The position numbers were made by a program, and so were the translations under genes. DNA of 64,000 nucleotides from Mrakia gelida. Taxonomy: Eukaryota > Basidiomycota > Tremellomycetes > Cystofilobasidiales > Mrakiaceae. Each line of letters starts with the position of its first letter. Position 1 is the first letter of the stretch. The notes under the pieces are model-generated. The model was not told where the DNA came from. It made no database searches and saw only the letters and a program-made list of their open reading frames with translations. Shown one piece after another: positions 1-10,757 of this stretch. The stretch is taken from the NCBI GenBank assembly GCA_024345305.1, contig BRON01000003.1, positions 1,302,001 through 1,366,000 on the forward strand, given 5' to 3'.

Positions 1-325
1 CGAATCCGGAGGGGAGTTGGATCTTGGGGCGAGCGGCGGAGGGGAAGAGGGGAGTACGAGGACGGTAGGGACGGAGGATCTGAGGTTTCGGAGGGGAGGA
101 GAGGTTCGTTGGGAGTTTGACATGCGTGGCGAGAGTGGAACGAGGTGGGCCGTTGGTGACCGTGGAGGAGGAGGGTTTGGTGGTAGTGGTTTGAGCGAGG
201 AGGGCGTCGTTCGAGGAGGAGGAGGAAGAGGAAGGGGAGGAGGAGGAAGGTGTCGAGTAAGCGGCAGCCTGTTTCAGAGCCTTGGAGGCGGAGGAACGAG
301 CTTGCTTTTGAGCACAGACGAGCAT
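1..325 (-). CDS. N-terminal fragment of a probable mitochondrial protein (runs off the left edge)
   Basis: An open frame starts at the ATG at 325 and stays open to the window edge, giving about 108 residues. It begins MLVCAQKQARSSASKALKQA and continues AAYSTP: basic and alanine/serine-rich with no acidic residue, as in a cleavable mitochondrial presequence. A Ser/Thr-rich linker follows, then a basic stretch (LRPYRPRTPLFPSAARPKIQ) in which a mature domain may begin. The region upstream of the ATG is a pyrimidine-rich leader on this strand, typical of 5' ends in this window. The functional part lies outside the window, so no family is assigned. The G-rich frame on the opposite strand is a mirror of this low-complexity segment. 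Confidence 0.5.
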   Translation of the reverse strand, partial: MLVCAQKQARSSASKALKQAAAYSTPSSSSPSSSSSSSNDALLAQTTTTKPSSSTVTNGPPRSTLATHVKLPTNLSSPPKPQILRPYRPRTPLFPSAARPKIQLPSGF

Positions 326-574
326 CGAGGGGGTAAAGAACGTGAGGGGGAGGAAGGGAGAGGTGGGGAGGGAGCTGCTGTCGTTTTTTTGAGGGGGGAG
401 GGAGGGAAGGAAGGAGGAAGGGAGGAGTGGAATGAGAGTTGAAGGCGAGCTTCGGATTCGGCTGGGGTTCGGCTTAGAGGCGAGTTCGGGCTCGAGAGAT
501 TATATAGATCGTGAAAAAATCGTAAGGAGATGAAAGAACCAAACGCGAAGAGATCGAACTCCTCGCCAAAAAAA

Positions 575-2931
575 CTACTTCGCCAACACCCAGATCTGAC
601 CGTCTTCCGCTCGAGGGTTGTGCCACTGTCCGTTCAGACGGACGTCCGTGTAAAGATGTCCTGTGGGCGTCTTCTTCTCGTCTGGAGGTCGCACCTGTTG
701 GCGAAGAAGTATGCGAAAGCGAGGGACGAGGTGAGTGAGCTGCTCGCGAAGGAGAAAAGGGGAGAGGGAAAAGGAAGAGAGCGAGAGAGAGGACGAACTC
801 GAAGACCGTGAAGAACGAACTCCTGTCCGACTTCCCACTTCGGTAGACCTTCTTTTCCCGAGAAGAGACTGAGAGGGATTTCTGCTCCGGATTCATCGGT
901 TACCACATATTCTGCGTAGAACGGGAAGGGTTTCCTCTGGGAAGGAGCTGAGGATGAGAAAGAGTCGTCGTCAGTTTACCTCGTCGTTCAAGCTCCTCCT
1001 CCTCCCCCTCTTCGATCCTACCAAGAAAAAAGGGAACGGAACTCACGATTCAAGTATTTCTTGATAGTCCCCTTCAGATTGACCCTCCTGTCCACAGGAC
1101 CCTCCAAGATCTCCTTGATCGACTCGTAAACGAGCTCCTGGCCGACGGGCGGTTCGACGTGCGTCCACCAGGAGTCCGGCGACCTCAGCTTGAGACCCGA
1201 TCCGTAGAGGGTGATGAGAGGTGGAGAGACGTATCGGTTGATGTCGAGCTAAGGGAATCACACAAAGACGAGAAAGAAGAGCGAGCTCTCGTCAGTTCGT
1301 TCGGCGCGACGGGGAACGAAAAGCGAAGCCTCGCGTAGGCGAGGCGTTCACGTAAGGAGACGATGCTGACCTTGACATTCATGAGATTGATAAGATCTCC
1401 CTTGACGAGAGCGGCGGCTTGGGTGAAGGAGACGAAGGAAACGGGGATGGTCGCTCCAGAGATCAAGTCGCGAGCGATGAACTTGTCCGTACGCGTTCGG
1501 TGAGAGGGTGTAATTTTGAGATGTGAGTTCTGGCGTTTGAGGAAGGCGATCTCAGCATCTGAGGAAGGCGAGAAGTAACGAGAAAGGGAGAAGAGACGAT
1601 CAGCGAGAGTGATTGACGACGAGGGAAGAGCGCGAGAAACGTCGCCTCGCTGGCTGGGAGGAGAGCAAAGCGCGGACAGTGGAGGAGAGGAGAACACGAC
1701 GAAGGGTTAGCCCTATTACGCACCAGTCCTCTGGATGTTCATGATCTCCCGTTCGACCTGGCTGTCGACGACGACCTGAGTGCAGAGGAGCGTTCCAGGA
1801 CTTCGTTTCAGAGCATCCTCGACGGTCAAGAGGGCAGCAGGAAGCTGTCAAAACGAAGTCGACGACGTGGATACATGTGTCAGTCAAGGAGAAAGAGCTC
1901 GAGCTTCTATCCTCGAGTCGATAAGCGAAGAAGGGAAAGAAAACGAACTTTTCTTGCGTTGGGGTCCTGGACGAACTGCTTGATCTAAAAGAAGCACCCA
2001 GTAAGAAGAGCAAGGTCAGTACGAGACACAAGTTTGGTTCCCACTCGAAGCAGGAGATGCGTGACTCACGAGAAGAGAGATCGAATAGGAGAAGAGGACG
2101 CGAGAAAGGAAAGGGGTCGCGGCGCGTCAGTCTTCCTTCGGGTTCCCTCTCCCTGAGTCGCGATGGTGACCATTTCTTACCTCCTTCGCAACTGATAACT
2201 TGAAATCCGACAGAGACATCGATTCCGACGAGGTTGAAGTCTCAGCTTGGGATGAAGTGGGAGTGGGAGTAGGAGGGGAAGGCGAAGCGACGGGAAGCTT
2301 GGATCTCGGCTTCTTGAATCTGTCCGCATCCAAGACTCGAGATGATAGAGATGGTTTCTTCCGAGGCGGAGAAGCAGCGATGTAGGCCTACCAACAAAGA
2401 ACGAGGGGGAGGGGGCGGGGTGGTGAAAGGGAGCAGTCAGCGAAGGTGTCTCGAGTCTTCCCTTTGATCCTCGCTCTCCTCTCGAGCTCGCTGGCACCTC
2501 GAGAATTTGGGACGGATGAGGGATCCTGCAGGAAAAAAAAGACTGACTTGGTAACTGACTTGGTATTGAGAAGCCTTGGTGGGTTTAGGGACGCTCGAGC
2601 TGGGGGACGACGACGACGAGGTTCCTCCTTGGGTTGACGAGGACGAGCTTGACGATGCCTCTTGATCCACTGCTCCTACGACGCCAGCGGAAGATGATTC
2701 CGATGCAGAGGATGATGGCGAGTCTCTAAAGTAGGGAGACAGGCGAGGCGACGGGGATGGAAGGCGAGGGATGAGCTCGATAGGAACAGGAAGGAGGGGA
2801 CGAGCTTGAACAACGAAGGAGCTCGGAGGGACTCACGCTTTAGACCTCCTCGAAGCGACTCCTGCTAGGCTCTGAAGAGCGCAATGCGACGGCGAGCGAG
2901 ATGCGACTGATCCGATCTTGAAGGAGAGCAT
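575..2931 (-). CDS. Unrecognised mitochondrial-type protein, nine exons, about 400 residues
   Basis: The start at 2931 gives MLSFKIGSVASRSPSHCALQ, an Arg/Ser-rich, acid-free N-terminus like a mitochondrial presequence. The first intron begins at 2836 (GTGAGT). A Ser-rich linker follows, then a Pro/Ser-rich exon ending LSDFKLSVAKE, a short exon IKQFVQDPNARK, and globular exons containing TVEDALKRSPGTLLCTQVVV, LISGATIPVSFVSFTQAAAL, LKLRSPDSWWTHVEPPVGQE and VTDESGAEIPLSLFSGKEG. The last exon ends EDGQIWVLAK at 575. Introns have CTGAC-type branch sites. The beta-rich globular half might be an OB-like or ribosome-associated fold, but that is a guess and I recognise no family. Exon 2/3 and exon 8/9 joins are the least certain. 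The gene is divergent from the one starting at 3021. Confidence 0.6.
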
Positions 2932-3020
2932 AACTAGAGTGACTCGGAATTAGCCTGATGGGGGTGGGGGGGAAAGAAAAGGGAAGAGCGAGCTCATCTC
3001 GTTTTTCCTTCCAAACGGCC

Positions 3021-4049
3021 ATGTCCTCCTTCTCTCGTCTCTCCCTCCTCTCCACTCCTCCCTCGGCCTCATCAAGACCTCTCGCTCTCCTCGCATCCTC
3101 TTCTCGGTCCATATCCTCCACTCCTCCATCACTTTCAACTCCTCCTCCTTCTTCTCCAGCAGTCCCATCAACAGTCGGAAGCTTCAAGGTCCGCTCCCTC
3201 TCGCTCCTTCCCTGCCTGCTCCCTCTAGCTCTCTTTCCTCACTGACGAGCTTGGTTTCTTCATTCGGTCCGTACCCTTACAGCCCAGTCGTCCCGTAGGA
3301 ACGTTCCGAGGAGGGCTGATCGGATTCCTGTTAGGGTTCACTGTCGCTTCAGCGTACGCTTCGTACCATCTCCTCGACGAGTACAAACAGGCGACCGACC
3401 TCCTCCTCGAGTCAGTAAGGGAGTTGGAGACTTCAACCGCTAAAGTGAGTGCTTCGGAAGCCCTCTCCCATCTCTTGGACTTCATCTCACAAAGCTGACG
3501 ACCCTGTCGTGTCTTTGGTAGATGTCGGATCACGTCCGTCGGATCGAGGAGGTCGAAGGGAAGGTCAAACAGCTGAAGGAGGAGGGAGCTGGGAAGGAGG
3601 ACGTCAAAAAGCTGAGGCAGGAGACTAAGAAGGTCTATGTGAGTGCTCAGTCTCTACTCTTTGGTGCAGCGTCGAAGAACTCCGAGGTCGAGGAGGAAGG
3701 CGACGACTCGACGACGGAGGAGAGGGGAACGAAGCCGGAGCTGACCTCGACTCATCCCTCCCTTCCTTTTCGCTTTCACCCTTCCTCCCTCTCTTCTCTA
3801 TCCCTCATCCCACAGGACTCCCTCCGGCTGGAATTCCTGGAGTAAGTCTTACCATCGCTCTCATCATCCTTGTCTCTCATCCGTCCTCGCACGCTCTCAA
3901 GCTCTTCCGAAGCTGACCTACGTCGACCTCCTCTCCCTCCTCTCGCCCCCTCCTTTACGTTCTCTCCTCGCAGCGTCAAGAGTCACGTATGGGGACTCGA
4001 ACAGGATCTTGGAATCGTGACGAAGAAGAATACCTACCAGATCGTTTAG
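3021..4049 (+). CDS. Mitochondrial inner-membrane-type coiled-coil protein, unrecognised
   Basis: The start at 3021 gives MSSFSRLSLLSTPPSASSRP, a Ser/Arg-rich presequence-like N-terminus. After an intron the next exon reads RPVGTFRGGLIGFLLGFTVA, a single membrane segment of about 20 residues, then a helical part (LLDEYKQATDLLLESVRELE). The next exon is a coiled coil (VRRIEEVEGKVKQLKEEG). The last exon reads VKSHVWGLEQDLGIVTKK and stops at 4047-4049. Total about 170 residues. The order presequence, one membrane helix, coiled coil fits a small anchored mitochondrial protein; the FRGG-x-GFLLG motif looks conserved, but I cannot name the family. The third intron (3639-3815) is a multiple of three with no in-frame stop, so an isoform retaining it is possible. 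Head-to-head with the minus-strand gene starting at 2931. Confidence 0.6.
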
Positions 4050-4302
4050 ATATCAGCATGGGTAGACATCTTCACGAGTTCGAACAGGATCGCAAGAGCG
4101 AGCGCGTCGCCGACCGAATGCTCAACCGTCCTTTCTTCGCTCGCTCCCCCTTGACCTCGTCTACAGTAGTCTTTCTCGCCGCGTCTCGCCGATAAGAAAA
4201 GAAGACCATGAAACCGAAACCAAACCGAACACTCGTGTCGTTACTGCAAAAAGCTCGAACCCAACCTCAACCAACCGCTCCCACCCTCCTCCAACTCCCA
4301 GC
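4050..4302. other. Convergent 3' region
   Basis: Tail-to-tail spacer between the plus-strand gene ending at 4049 and the minus-strand Ysc84-like gene ending at 4303. I see no coding signal with splice support here; it probably holds both 3' untranslated regions. Confidence 0.5.
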
Positions 4303-6084
4303 TCAGTGCCCCTCCTTCCCAGCATCGAACACCGTCTCGTGTGGCCCAGTACCAGCTCCTCCAGTACCTCCGACAGCGTACCCAGCAGCGACACCTCCAG
4401 GCGCGGTGGTCGTCGCGTTCACGGGGAGCTGCGACCCTTCGTGGGCTCCTGGAACGTAGGCTTCCTGGGGGAGAGAGGTCTCGTCGATCCCTTCGGCGGC
4501 TTCGATAACTTCGTAGAGGGCTGGGAGGGGCGAAGAAAGAAAGGGCGGGGGAGGGCGAGGGTGGGAGGTTAGCAGAGGAGAGAAAGGAGAGGAAAGGAGG
4601 AAGGGAGGGAGACGAACGGGAGGCGATTTCTGGGGGTGGGACACGTCTGGATAGAGAGAAGAAAGGTAGGAGTGATCAGGGTGAGTCAGATGTCTGAGGT
4701 GGGAGCGAGCGAGAGGAGAGAGAAACGAGAAGGAAGGACGGAGAGAGCGAGTCAAACGAACCCGGTGAGAATGGCCTGAGCGGGGACCTTGGATCCGTAG
4801 AACTCAGCGTTGGCGTCTTTGCGCTCGATGAGGACGGTACCCTGCAAAATCGAAACCGTGGAGCCGAAAGAAGAAAGAACAAGAGAGAGAGGGAGAGGAT
4901 CAGCACGTGAGAACTCGAGTCGCGGTCGGACGCGAAACAGAAACGCAAACGCACCTCCAAGCTAACACCAGCGAACAATCCACGCGATTTGGAGTACGAG
5001 AATACAGCGGCTGGGGAAGCGAGAGCAGTCTGAACCGATCCTCCTGTTCCTATCGGTCCAGCAGCGGCTGAGATGGATCCTCCGATGGTGACGTTTCCTC
5101 CCTTGCTGAATCCCTCGACGGCTTCCTGGGAGTTGAGAACGACGACGAAGTCGGTGATGTCGCTGGAGGAGAATCGAACGAAAAAAAGGTCAGAAGGTGG
5201 ACGGGGAGGAGTGAGAGGGTATGGGAGGAGAGGAAGAAGCTCAAGACGAGGCGACGAGACTTACGCTCCGACTTGCAAACCCCAACCGAGCCCACCAGTC
5301 GCGATGAGACTGGGAGCAGACCAGGATCCATCGGGAAGCCGAGCGATAACGAGACCTGTTCCTCCTCGACCTGAGAAGATGAATCCAGCTTTCTGGAGGG
5401 AGGGAGAGACAGGAAGGAGAGGGAGGTCGTCAGATGGCGAGCTCGCTGATCAGCGTTCTTGGAAGGAAGCATGAACGTACCACGACGGTGAAGACAGCGA
5501 GACCCTTCGCGTTGAGAAGAACAGCCTTGGGGATGGCGTTGAGAGCTGATTGGGGATCAGAGGGATCGGCTGAGAGGAAGAGAGGAGAGAGGAAGGAAGG
5601 TCGCTATCAGCTTGAGCTCGCTCCTCCTTCCTTTCGACTCTGATGAAGCCAAACCTCACCCAAGAAAGCTTTGAGGATGTTGGCCGCTTTGGCTGACTCT
5701 GCTGGGAGAGTGAACCCTTGCTTGACTCCCGAGGCTTGTCCTACGGCGAGAGCAGAGGTGTCCTGATGGAGAAGGGAGGGGAGGAGGGAGGAGGAGGCGA
5801 TGAGCTTGGACTTCGAGAGCAGGACGCCTATTCTTCCCTTGGAACGATCAAAGACGAGATGCATGCTCTCACCTGTACGAAGGTCGTCGTCGAAGCAGCC
5901 GCCTTCTTCGCGTCTTGTTTCGAGAAGAAGAGCGGGGAAGGAGAGAGAGAACGAGGAAGGAGGAGGAAGGAGAAGTCGAACGTCACCATCAGCGATCTTC
6001 TCCGACCAAAGGACGACGGCTCAGCCGCGAAGAGGAAGATTTTCTCAACTCACTGGCTTGAACTTTGTTCCACAGGCTGGCCAT
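4303..6084 (-). CDS. Ysc84/Lsb3/SH3YL1-family lipid-binding actin-patch protein without an SH3 domain
   Basis: Start at 6084 (MASLWNKVQANAKKAAAST); a first intron in the leader or an upstream ATG is possible. Exons give, in order, LPAESAKAANILKAFLG, NAIPKAVLLNAKGLAVFTVV, AGFIFSGRGGTGLVIARLPD, GSWSAPSLIATGGLGWGLQV, DITDFVVVLNSQEAVEGFS, GGNVTIGGSISAAAGPIGTG, FSYSKSRGLFAGVSLE and GTVLIERKDANAEFYGSKVP. This is the complete SYLF (DUF500) domain. Family members bind phosphoinositides and actin and work at cortical endocytic patches. Yeast Lsb3 and Lsb4 end in an SH3 domain; here the C-terminus is only a Gly/Ala-rich tail (PGGVAAGYAVGGTGGAGTG), so partner binding through SH3 is not expected. About eight introns. 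Diverges from the gene starting at 6302. Confidence 0.88.
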
Positions 6085-6263
6085 CGTTCTGTTGATAAGA
6101 AAGGGTAGATAAGATGGGTGGTGGGTGGTAGAGATCGAGAGAACGAGGAAGACAACGAAGCTCGTTCGAGGGGGACGCACCGCCCTTGCCCTTCCCGCAT
6201 GTCCTTCGATTCGTTAGCTCGTTCTTTTTCGTTCTTTCAAACCACCACAGTCTCCATCTCTTC

Positions 6264-6270
6264 TATATAA
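6264..6270 (+). promoter_or_regulatory. TATA-like box
   Basis: TATATAA lies about 38 bases before the ATG at 6302, inside the 217-base divergent spacer between the Ysc84-like gene and the Pro/Gln-rich gene. A TATA box this close implies a very short leader, so it may instead be chance. Confidence 0.35.
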
Positions 6271-6301
6271 GGTCGACTCCCTCTCTCCTCGCCCCTACGA
6301 G

Positions 6302-9300
6302 ATGGCTTACCAACTCCCCGTCGCCTCTCAGTCGGATTCTGATCTCGCCTCCCTCAGCGACCTTTGGTTTGAGATGCCTTCTCCCGTCTCCTCCCCTTCT
6401 CGTCCAAACAACCCTACGAGTACGAGTCCAAAGGGAAAATCTACCTCAAGAGATCAAAACGGGTCAGTTCAACGTCCTCTTTCAGTCCTCTTCAAATTTT
6501 CTCATCAAGAGGACTGACCTCTTGCCGCTCTCTTTCTCCTTCTCGTGACCTTTCTCTCTTGCTCCTTCCCTCCCTCCCTCCTCTTCCTCCCTTCCTTCTC
6601 CTCAGATATCAGCAACCTCCAGCCGACAACTCTGGATTCCGACCTGGTCTCCCTACCAACAACAGCAAAGGTCCAAACTCTCCCAGCCCCATCACCAACA
6701 AAGGAGTCGCGGCCTCGCCAACGTCGTCCTCAACCTCACCAGCCCCCTCCTCCGCCCTCCTCCAACCCAACCAAGGTCCAACGAACTCGAACTCGCCTCC
6801 TCGTCGTCGTCCATCCCTCGCAGATCCTTCCACGCTCCAAACCTTCTACAACAACCCACCACCACCTCGTCTTCAAACAGACTTGTCTTCCCTTCATCTC
6901 CTCCCTCAACTCACAACCCAACCCTCGCCAACCACCACCTCCTCTCCCGTCTCGCCTGGGTTTCGAGGACTAGGTCGCTCCCCAACGAGACACAACCCTT
7001 CCAACTCCCACTCGTCCTTCTTCCAGGAACCAGCTTCAGCTATGGCTGCCGTCGCTCCCTCCCCGACCTCGCTTCCCTATCAGCATCAGCAACAACAGCA
7101 ACAACAGCTGCACCATCACGTCCCAGGAGGAGGAGGGAAGCGATTCGTTCCAACGATGAGCGACGCCGCGAAGCTCGACCGTAGTAGGACGCTCGTGCGC
7201 AACTTGATGGGAAGCAGCTCGACAGCCAGGAGGAACGAGGGACAGGGCTACAGGGAGAGGAGTCCGAACGGAGAGAACGAGGCGAGAGGTTCAGCACGTT
7301 CCGGTCAGTCGACGCCGTTGCACCAGCAGCAGGGATACGCGGTAGAGAATGGACGTAGCAGGACGTCCTCTTACAATCAGCAGAGCTCGCTTCCTTCACC
7401 ATCTCTCGCACGACCAGACGAAGGAGGAGGAGGAAGGGAGACGACGACGATCGCGGCACCTTCTTCGCTTCCGACGAGTCCTCCGAGCCAGGTTCAGTCA
7501 TTCGAGTCCTTCGTTGGGTCAGATGGAGAGCTTAGGAGAGTTCTCATCGATGGGAGGCTATTCCAGTTCGACTCTACTGGCACGAAGCTGTCGTTGATAG
7601 ATCATCGTGAGTCGACTGTTTCTCATCTCCTCGTCAGCATCGACGCGTCTCGTCTGACGACCTTTCGTTCCCTTCCATCAGCTCCTCCTCCGACCACCCA
7701 AGTAGTTTCGCCTCCACCCGCAAACCTCGCCCTCCCTCTCACTCCTACTCCAGTCGCCACCGTCGAACCTCCCAAGCGCTCCGACCCAACAAGATCTCAC
7801 GCCTCCTCGTCCACCTTCACTCCTCCTCCCAAGCCCGCCAACCTCACGATTGACTCCACGGTTCACAACCCTCCTACCAACGGTCGAGCCTCACAAGCTT
7901 TCTACGGAGACCTCCTAGGAGACTTCGGAGCTTCTCCTACAGTCGAAGCCCATCCGGATCGAATCAGACAGACGATCATGGGGAGTCGATTGGCCGAGGA
8001 CTCGCCCGACTCGCTGAGGTCGTCGGAAGAGGAGCACTGGCAGCAACAGGCGATGAGGAACGAGGGAGCCGAGCTCGCGCAACAGCAACTCCAGGAGCAG
8101 CAGAACCAGCAGCAGCAACAACAGCCGTCGTCGTCGAAACGAGGAGGGTTCATCGAGCCGAGGTTGACCGCCGGAGAGGGAGAGAGGAAGAAGATCGTCT
8201 CGTCCGCCGAACAGCTCAGGACCCTGGAAGCCAAGTACGGTATCGAGCCTCGACAGAAGTCACCTCCCCAACCCAGAGCCACTGCACTCCCCTCGGAACC
8301 TCAACCTCCTCCAAAACAACAAGCTCCTCCTTCTCTCGAACCTCGATCTCAAACCCAAGCTCGACTCCCTTTCCAACCTCAATCCCCACCTCGGCAGCTC
8401 CCCACTCGACATCAAACGAGTCCTCCCACTTCCTCCGCCTCCTCCAGTCCTACCAAACCCTCCTTCCCTCCTCTCGAGACCAAGTTCTCGTCGTCGTCGA
8501 TCCACAACCCAACCTCCCCTCCGAACGCTCAACCCTCCCTCCCTCACGCCCATCCTCATCACCCTCCGTTCCAAGTCGTCGATACTCCTTCATCTCCAGC
8601 ACTACCTCCACCTTCACCAGACGTCAAAGAACCTCCAGCTGTCGCACCTCCTCCATCTCGACCCGCTCCTCCTCCTCAACGCGTGATCTCTCCCGCCTCG
8701 TCCGACGACGACGATTACTCGGACGACGACGCGACTCCCCTTGCGTTCTCAACCAAGCCTCGACCTCCAGCTCTACCTCCCAAGGACGCTCAGGCTCCCT
8801 CGTCGTCGTCGGCTAGTCCGTCGTCGTCGCAGCAGAACCAGATCCCTCGTCGTCCCGCCCGCGAGCAACCTCCTCCTCGAGCTTCGACGGAGGACTGGGT
8901 CGTTCCTTCGCCCATCGAGGGACCTTCGTCTGGACGACCTACGGATCCGTACGAGGTGCTTTCGAGACCGATGCCGAGGGAGCTAGATACCGGTGGAAGG
9001 TTCGGAGAGAAGTTGAAGAGAGGAGTGACGGGTTTGAGAAAGGAGTTGAAGAAGGGGATGACTCAGGTGAGTTTCGAGGACGCGTCCATCTCGTATCTTC
9101 GATCTTTCTCGAACTGGAAAGGACTTAGACTGACCTTTTCTTCCTGCCTCCTCCTCTTTCGTCGCTGTCCTGCCAGGTCCAAGCTCTCCGACCCAACGCA
9201 CCCACCTCCCCTTCCTCCCCTCTCAACACCCTCTCCTCCCCTCACCCCCACCACGCTCCTCACCACGGCCACTCCCAATCCCACTCCAACCCTCACTCTC

Positions 9301-9524
9301 ACTCCCAAGCTCCTCCCCTGCACACTCGAACCAACTCCTCCGAACCCAACAAGCACCAAAGCCCAACGGATCATCAGCAGCACGCCGCGTTGCCTCCCCG
9401 TCCTCCTTCACCGATGAGGGAAGCGCTCGCACCGCAGAGCATGACGGGGATCGAAGTTGCAGAAAGGGCGGCCTTGATTGAGGACGAGGAGGAGAGGAAG
9501 CTGGCGGAGAGTATGTTCATGTGA
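6302..9524 (+). CDS. Large Pro/Ser/Gln-rich disordered protein of unknown function
   Basis: Start at 6302 (MAYQLPVASQSDSDLASLSD). Exon 1 joins across a GTCAGT intron to a long second exon. A GTGAGT intron near 7605 and another beginning near 9066 follow, and the last exon ends ERKLAESMFM with TGA at 9522-9524. The product is about 900 residues, almost all low complexity: polyQ runs near 7090 and 8110, polyproline, and SSS/DDD tracts. Four short segments look ordered: AAKLDRSRTLVRNLMG, SDGELRRVLIDGRLFQFDST, EQLRTLEAKYGIE and FGEKLKRGVTGLRKELKKGM, the last an amphipathic basic helix that could bind membrane or protein. A His/Ser/Pro-rich stretch (PHHAPHHGHSQSHSNPHSHS) precedes the C-terminus. 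It looks like a scaffold or adaptor; I do not recognise a family. Confidence 0.7.
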
Positions 9525-10569
9525 GGAGGGGAGGGAAGGGTGCGACGAGACAAGCTCTCTCGACGACGCGGTTCTCGTACTTTGCTTTTCGTCTCTCTTC
9601 GCTGCCTCAGGCGGAGTTCTTCTCTCTTCATTTTGGTCTTGGCTCTCTTTCGGTTTTCATCGCATACAAAGACGGGGAAAAGAGCAGGGACGTTGGTTTT
9701 TCTATTCCTCTCCTCACTTTCGATTCGGTTTCCGTTTCTTGTTTAACGAGCTCTTTCCCGTTTTAACGACTTTCTTGTTCACGTTATATCCCTTGTCTAG
9801 TGTTCGAAAACTCACGATCTTGATTTCTCTCCCTCCTCAACTTCGCGAAAAAAGGAAAGAGGAGCGCGTCGCGGGTCATCGTCCGTTCTCGTTCGCTTCT
9901 TTCTCCTCGACTCAAGATCGACTTCGGCACGTCTACAGATGTTCGCTGAGGGACGTATGCAGAGCTCGTCGAGAACCTCGTCGAAGGAAGGATCCGCGAA
10001 GAAGGTGAAAACAAGCGACGACGCGCTCAGGGGTCGACTGAAGCCAGGAACCGATGCTCGGATCTCGGAAGTAACTTCGATTCTCGCTCGTGCTTTTCTC
10101 GACGCGATTCCTCGTGGACGACGAGAAGAAAGGTCGTGAAACTTTGAAGAAAGGAAGATGAAGTAGAAAACTCTTCGCTGGAGCCATCTCGTGCCCAAGA
10201 GGACCGAGTCGAGCCGTCAAAACGTGGGGTTGAAGGTTGCGTCGAGCTCAGCAACGTCTCTACAGAGCCTCCATCGAGTCTCGAGATCTCTCCTAGCTGA
10301 CCTGAGCTTCTCATCTTTCCTCCCAGCCCACCCCCTCAAGAAGGCGAGCTCGACTTCCTCCCTCCAAGCGAGCTCCCTCGAATCCAAAGGCGGAGCGACG
10401 CGTCTGCCTCCCCTTCCCCGTCTTCCGCCCCCCTCCCTCCCCTCCTTCTGCCTCTCAACTTGATCCCCGACATCTCTCTCCCTCGCCCCACCAAACCACA
10501 GCCCTGAACATCTCGTGCTCTCCTCGTTCGAGTACAAAAACGGCTCTCCTCGCCTTCTGTTGTTCCCCA
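9525..10569. other. Spacer before the U2 gene, with a possible small unresolved gene
   Basis: About 9525-9920 shows nothing beyond pyrimidine-rich 3'-region-like sequence. Between about 9939 and 10507 several plus-strand pieces look protein-like: KKVKTSDDALRGRLKPGTDA near 9990, VEGCVELSNVSTEPPSSLEI near 10230, and PPPQEGELDFLPPSELPRIQ near 10335 ending in TGA near 10507. A branch site and acceptor (CTGAC, then CCCAG at about 10326) support at least one intron. The phases can only be joined with weak donors, so no gene model is offered. Confidence 0.3.
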
Positions 10570-10757
10570 TCCTCTCTGGCCTTTTGGCTTAGATCATGTG
10601 TAGTATCTGTTTTTAATAGTTTAACCACTATTACGGGACCCATTGGGTCCCTTTTGGTTTTCATCTTTTTGCCTTGCCCGTCTCCCTGATCCTCTGCTTG
10701 CACGATTGGGAGACACGATGACCTTGCCGCTGCACTACAGGCTTGTGTTGTCAGGGA
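10570..10757 (+). ncRNA. U2 spliceosomal snRNA gene
   Basis: The 5' end matches U2: CTGGCCTTTTGGCTTAGATC followed by GTAGTATCTGTT, which carries the branch-site-pairing GTAGTA at 10601-10606. Stem IIa is TAATAG (10615-10620) with CTATTA (10628-10633). Stem IIb is GGGACCC (10635-10641) with GGGTCCC (10645-10651). An Sm-like site, ATCTTTTTG, lies at 10663-10671. Stem III is GTCTCCC (10680-10686) with GGGAGAC (10708-10714). A last hairpin contains CTGCACTAC near 10730-10738, where the U2B'' loop sits. The order of elements is that of U2 in all eukaryotes. U2 pairs with the intron branch site, which fits the CTGAC-type branch sites of the surrounding introns through one G-U pair. The 3' end is approximate. 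It should be a capped polymerase II transcript without introns. Confidence 0.93.

Noticed and set aside
17..442. Gly/Arg/Glu-rich plus-strand frame at the left edge
   Set aside because: It mirrors the Ser/Pro/Leu codons of the minus-strand gene starting at 325; its composition is typical of an antisense frame.
6559..9417. Very long uninterrupted plus-strand frame ending at 9417
   Set aside because: Most of it is the real second exon, but its ends read through an intron on each side. The spliced model ending at 9524 keeps phase and ends in a better protein sequence.
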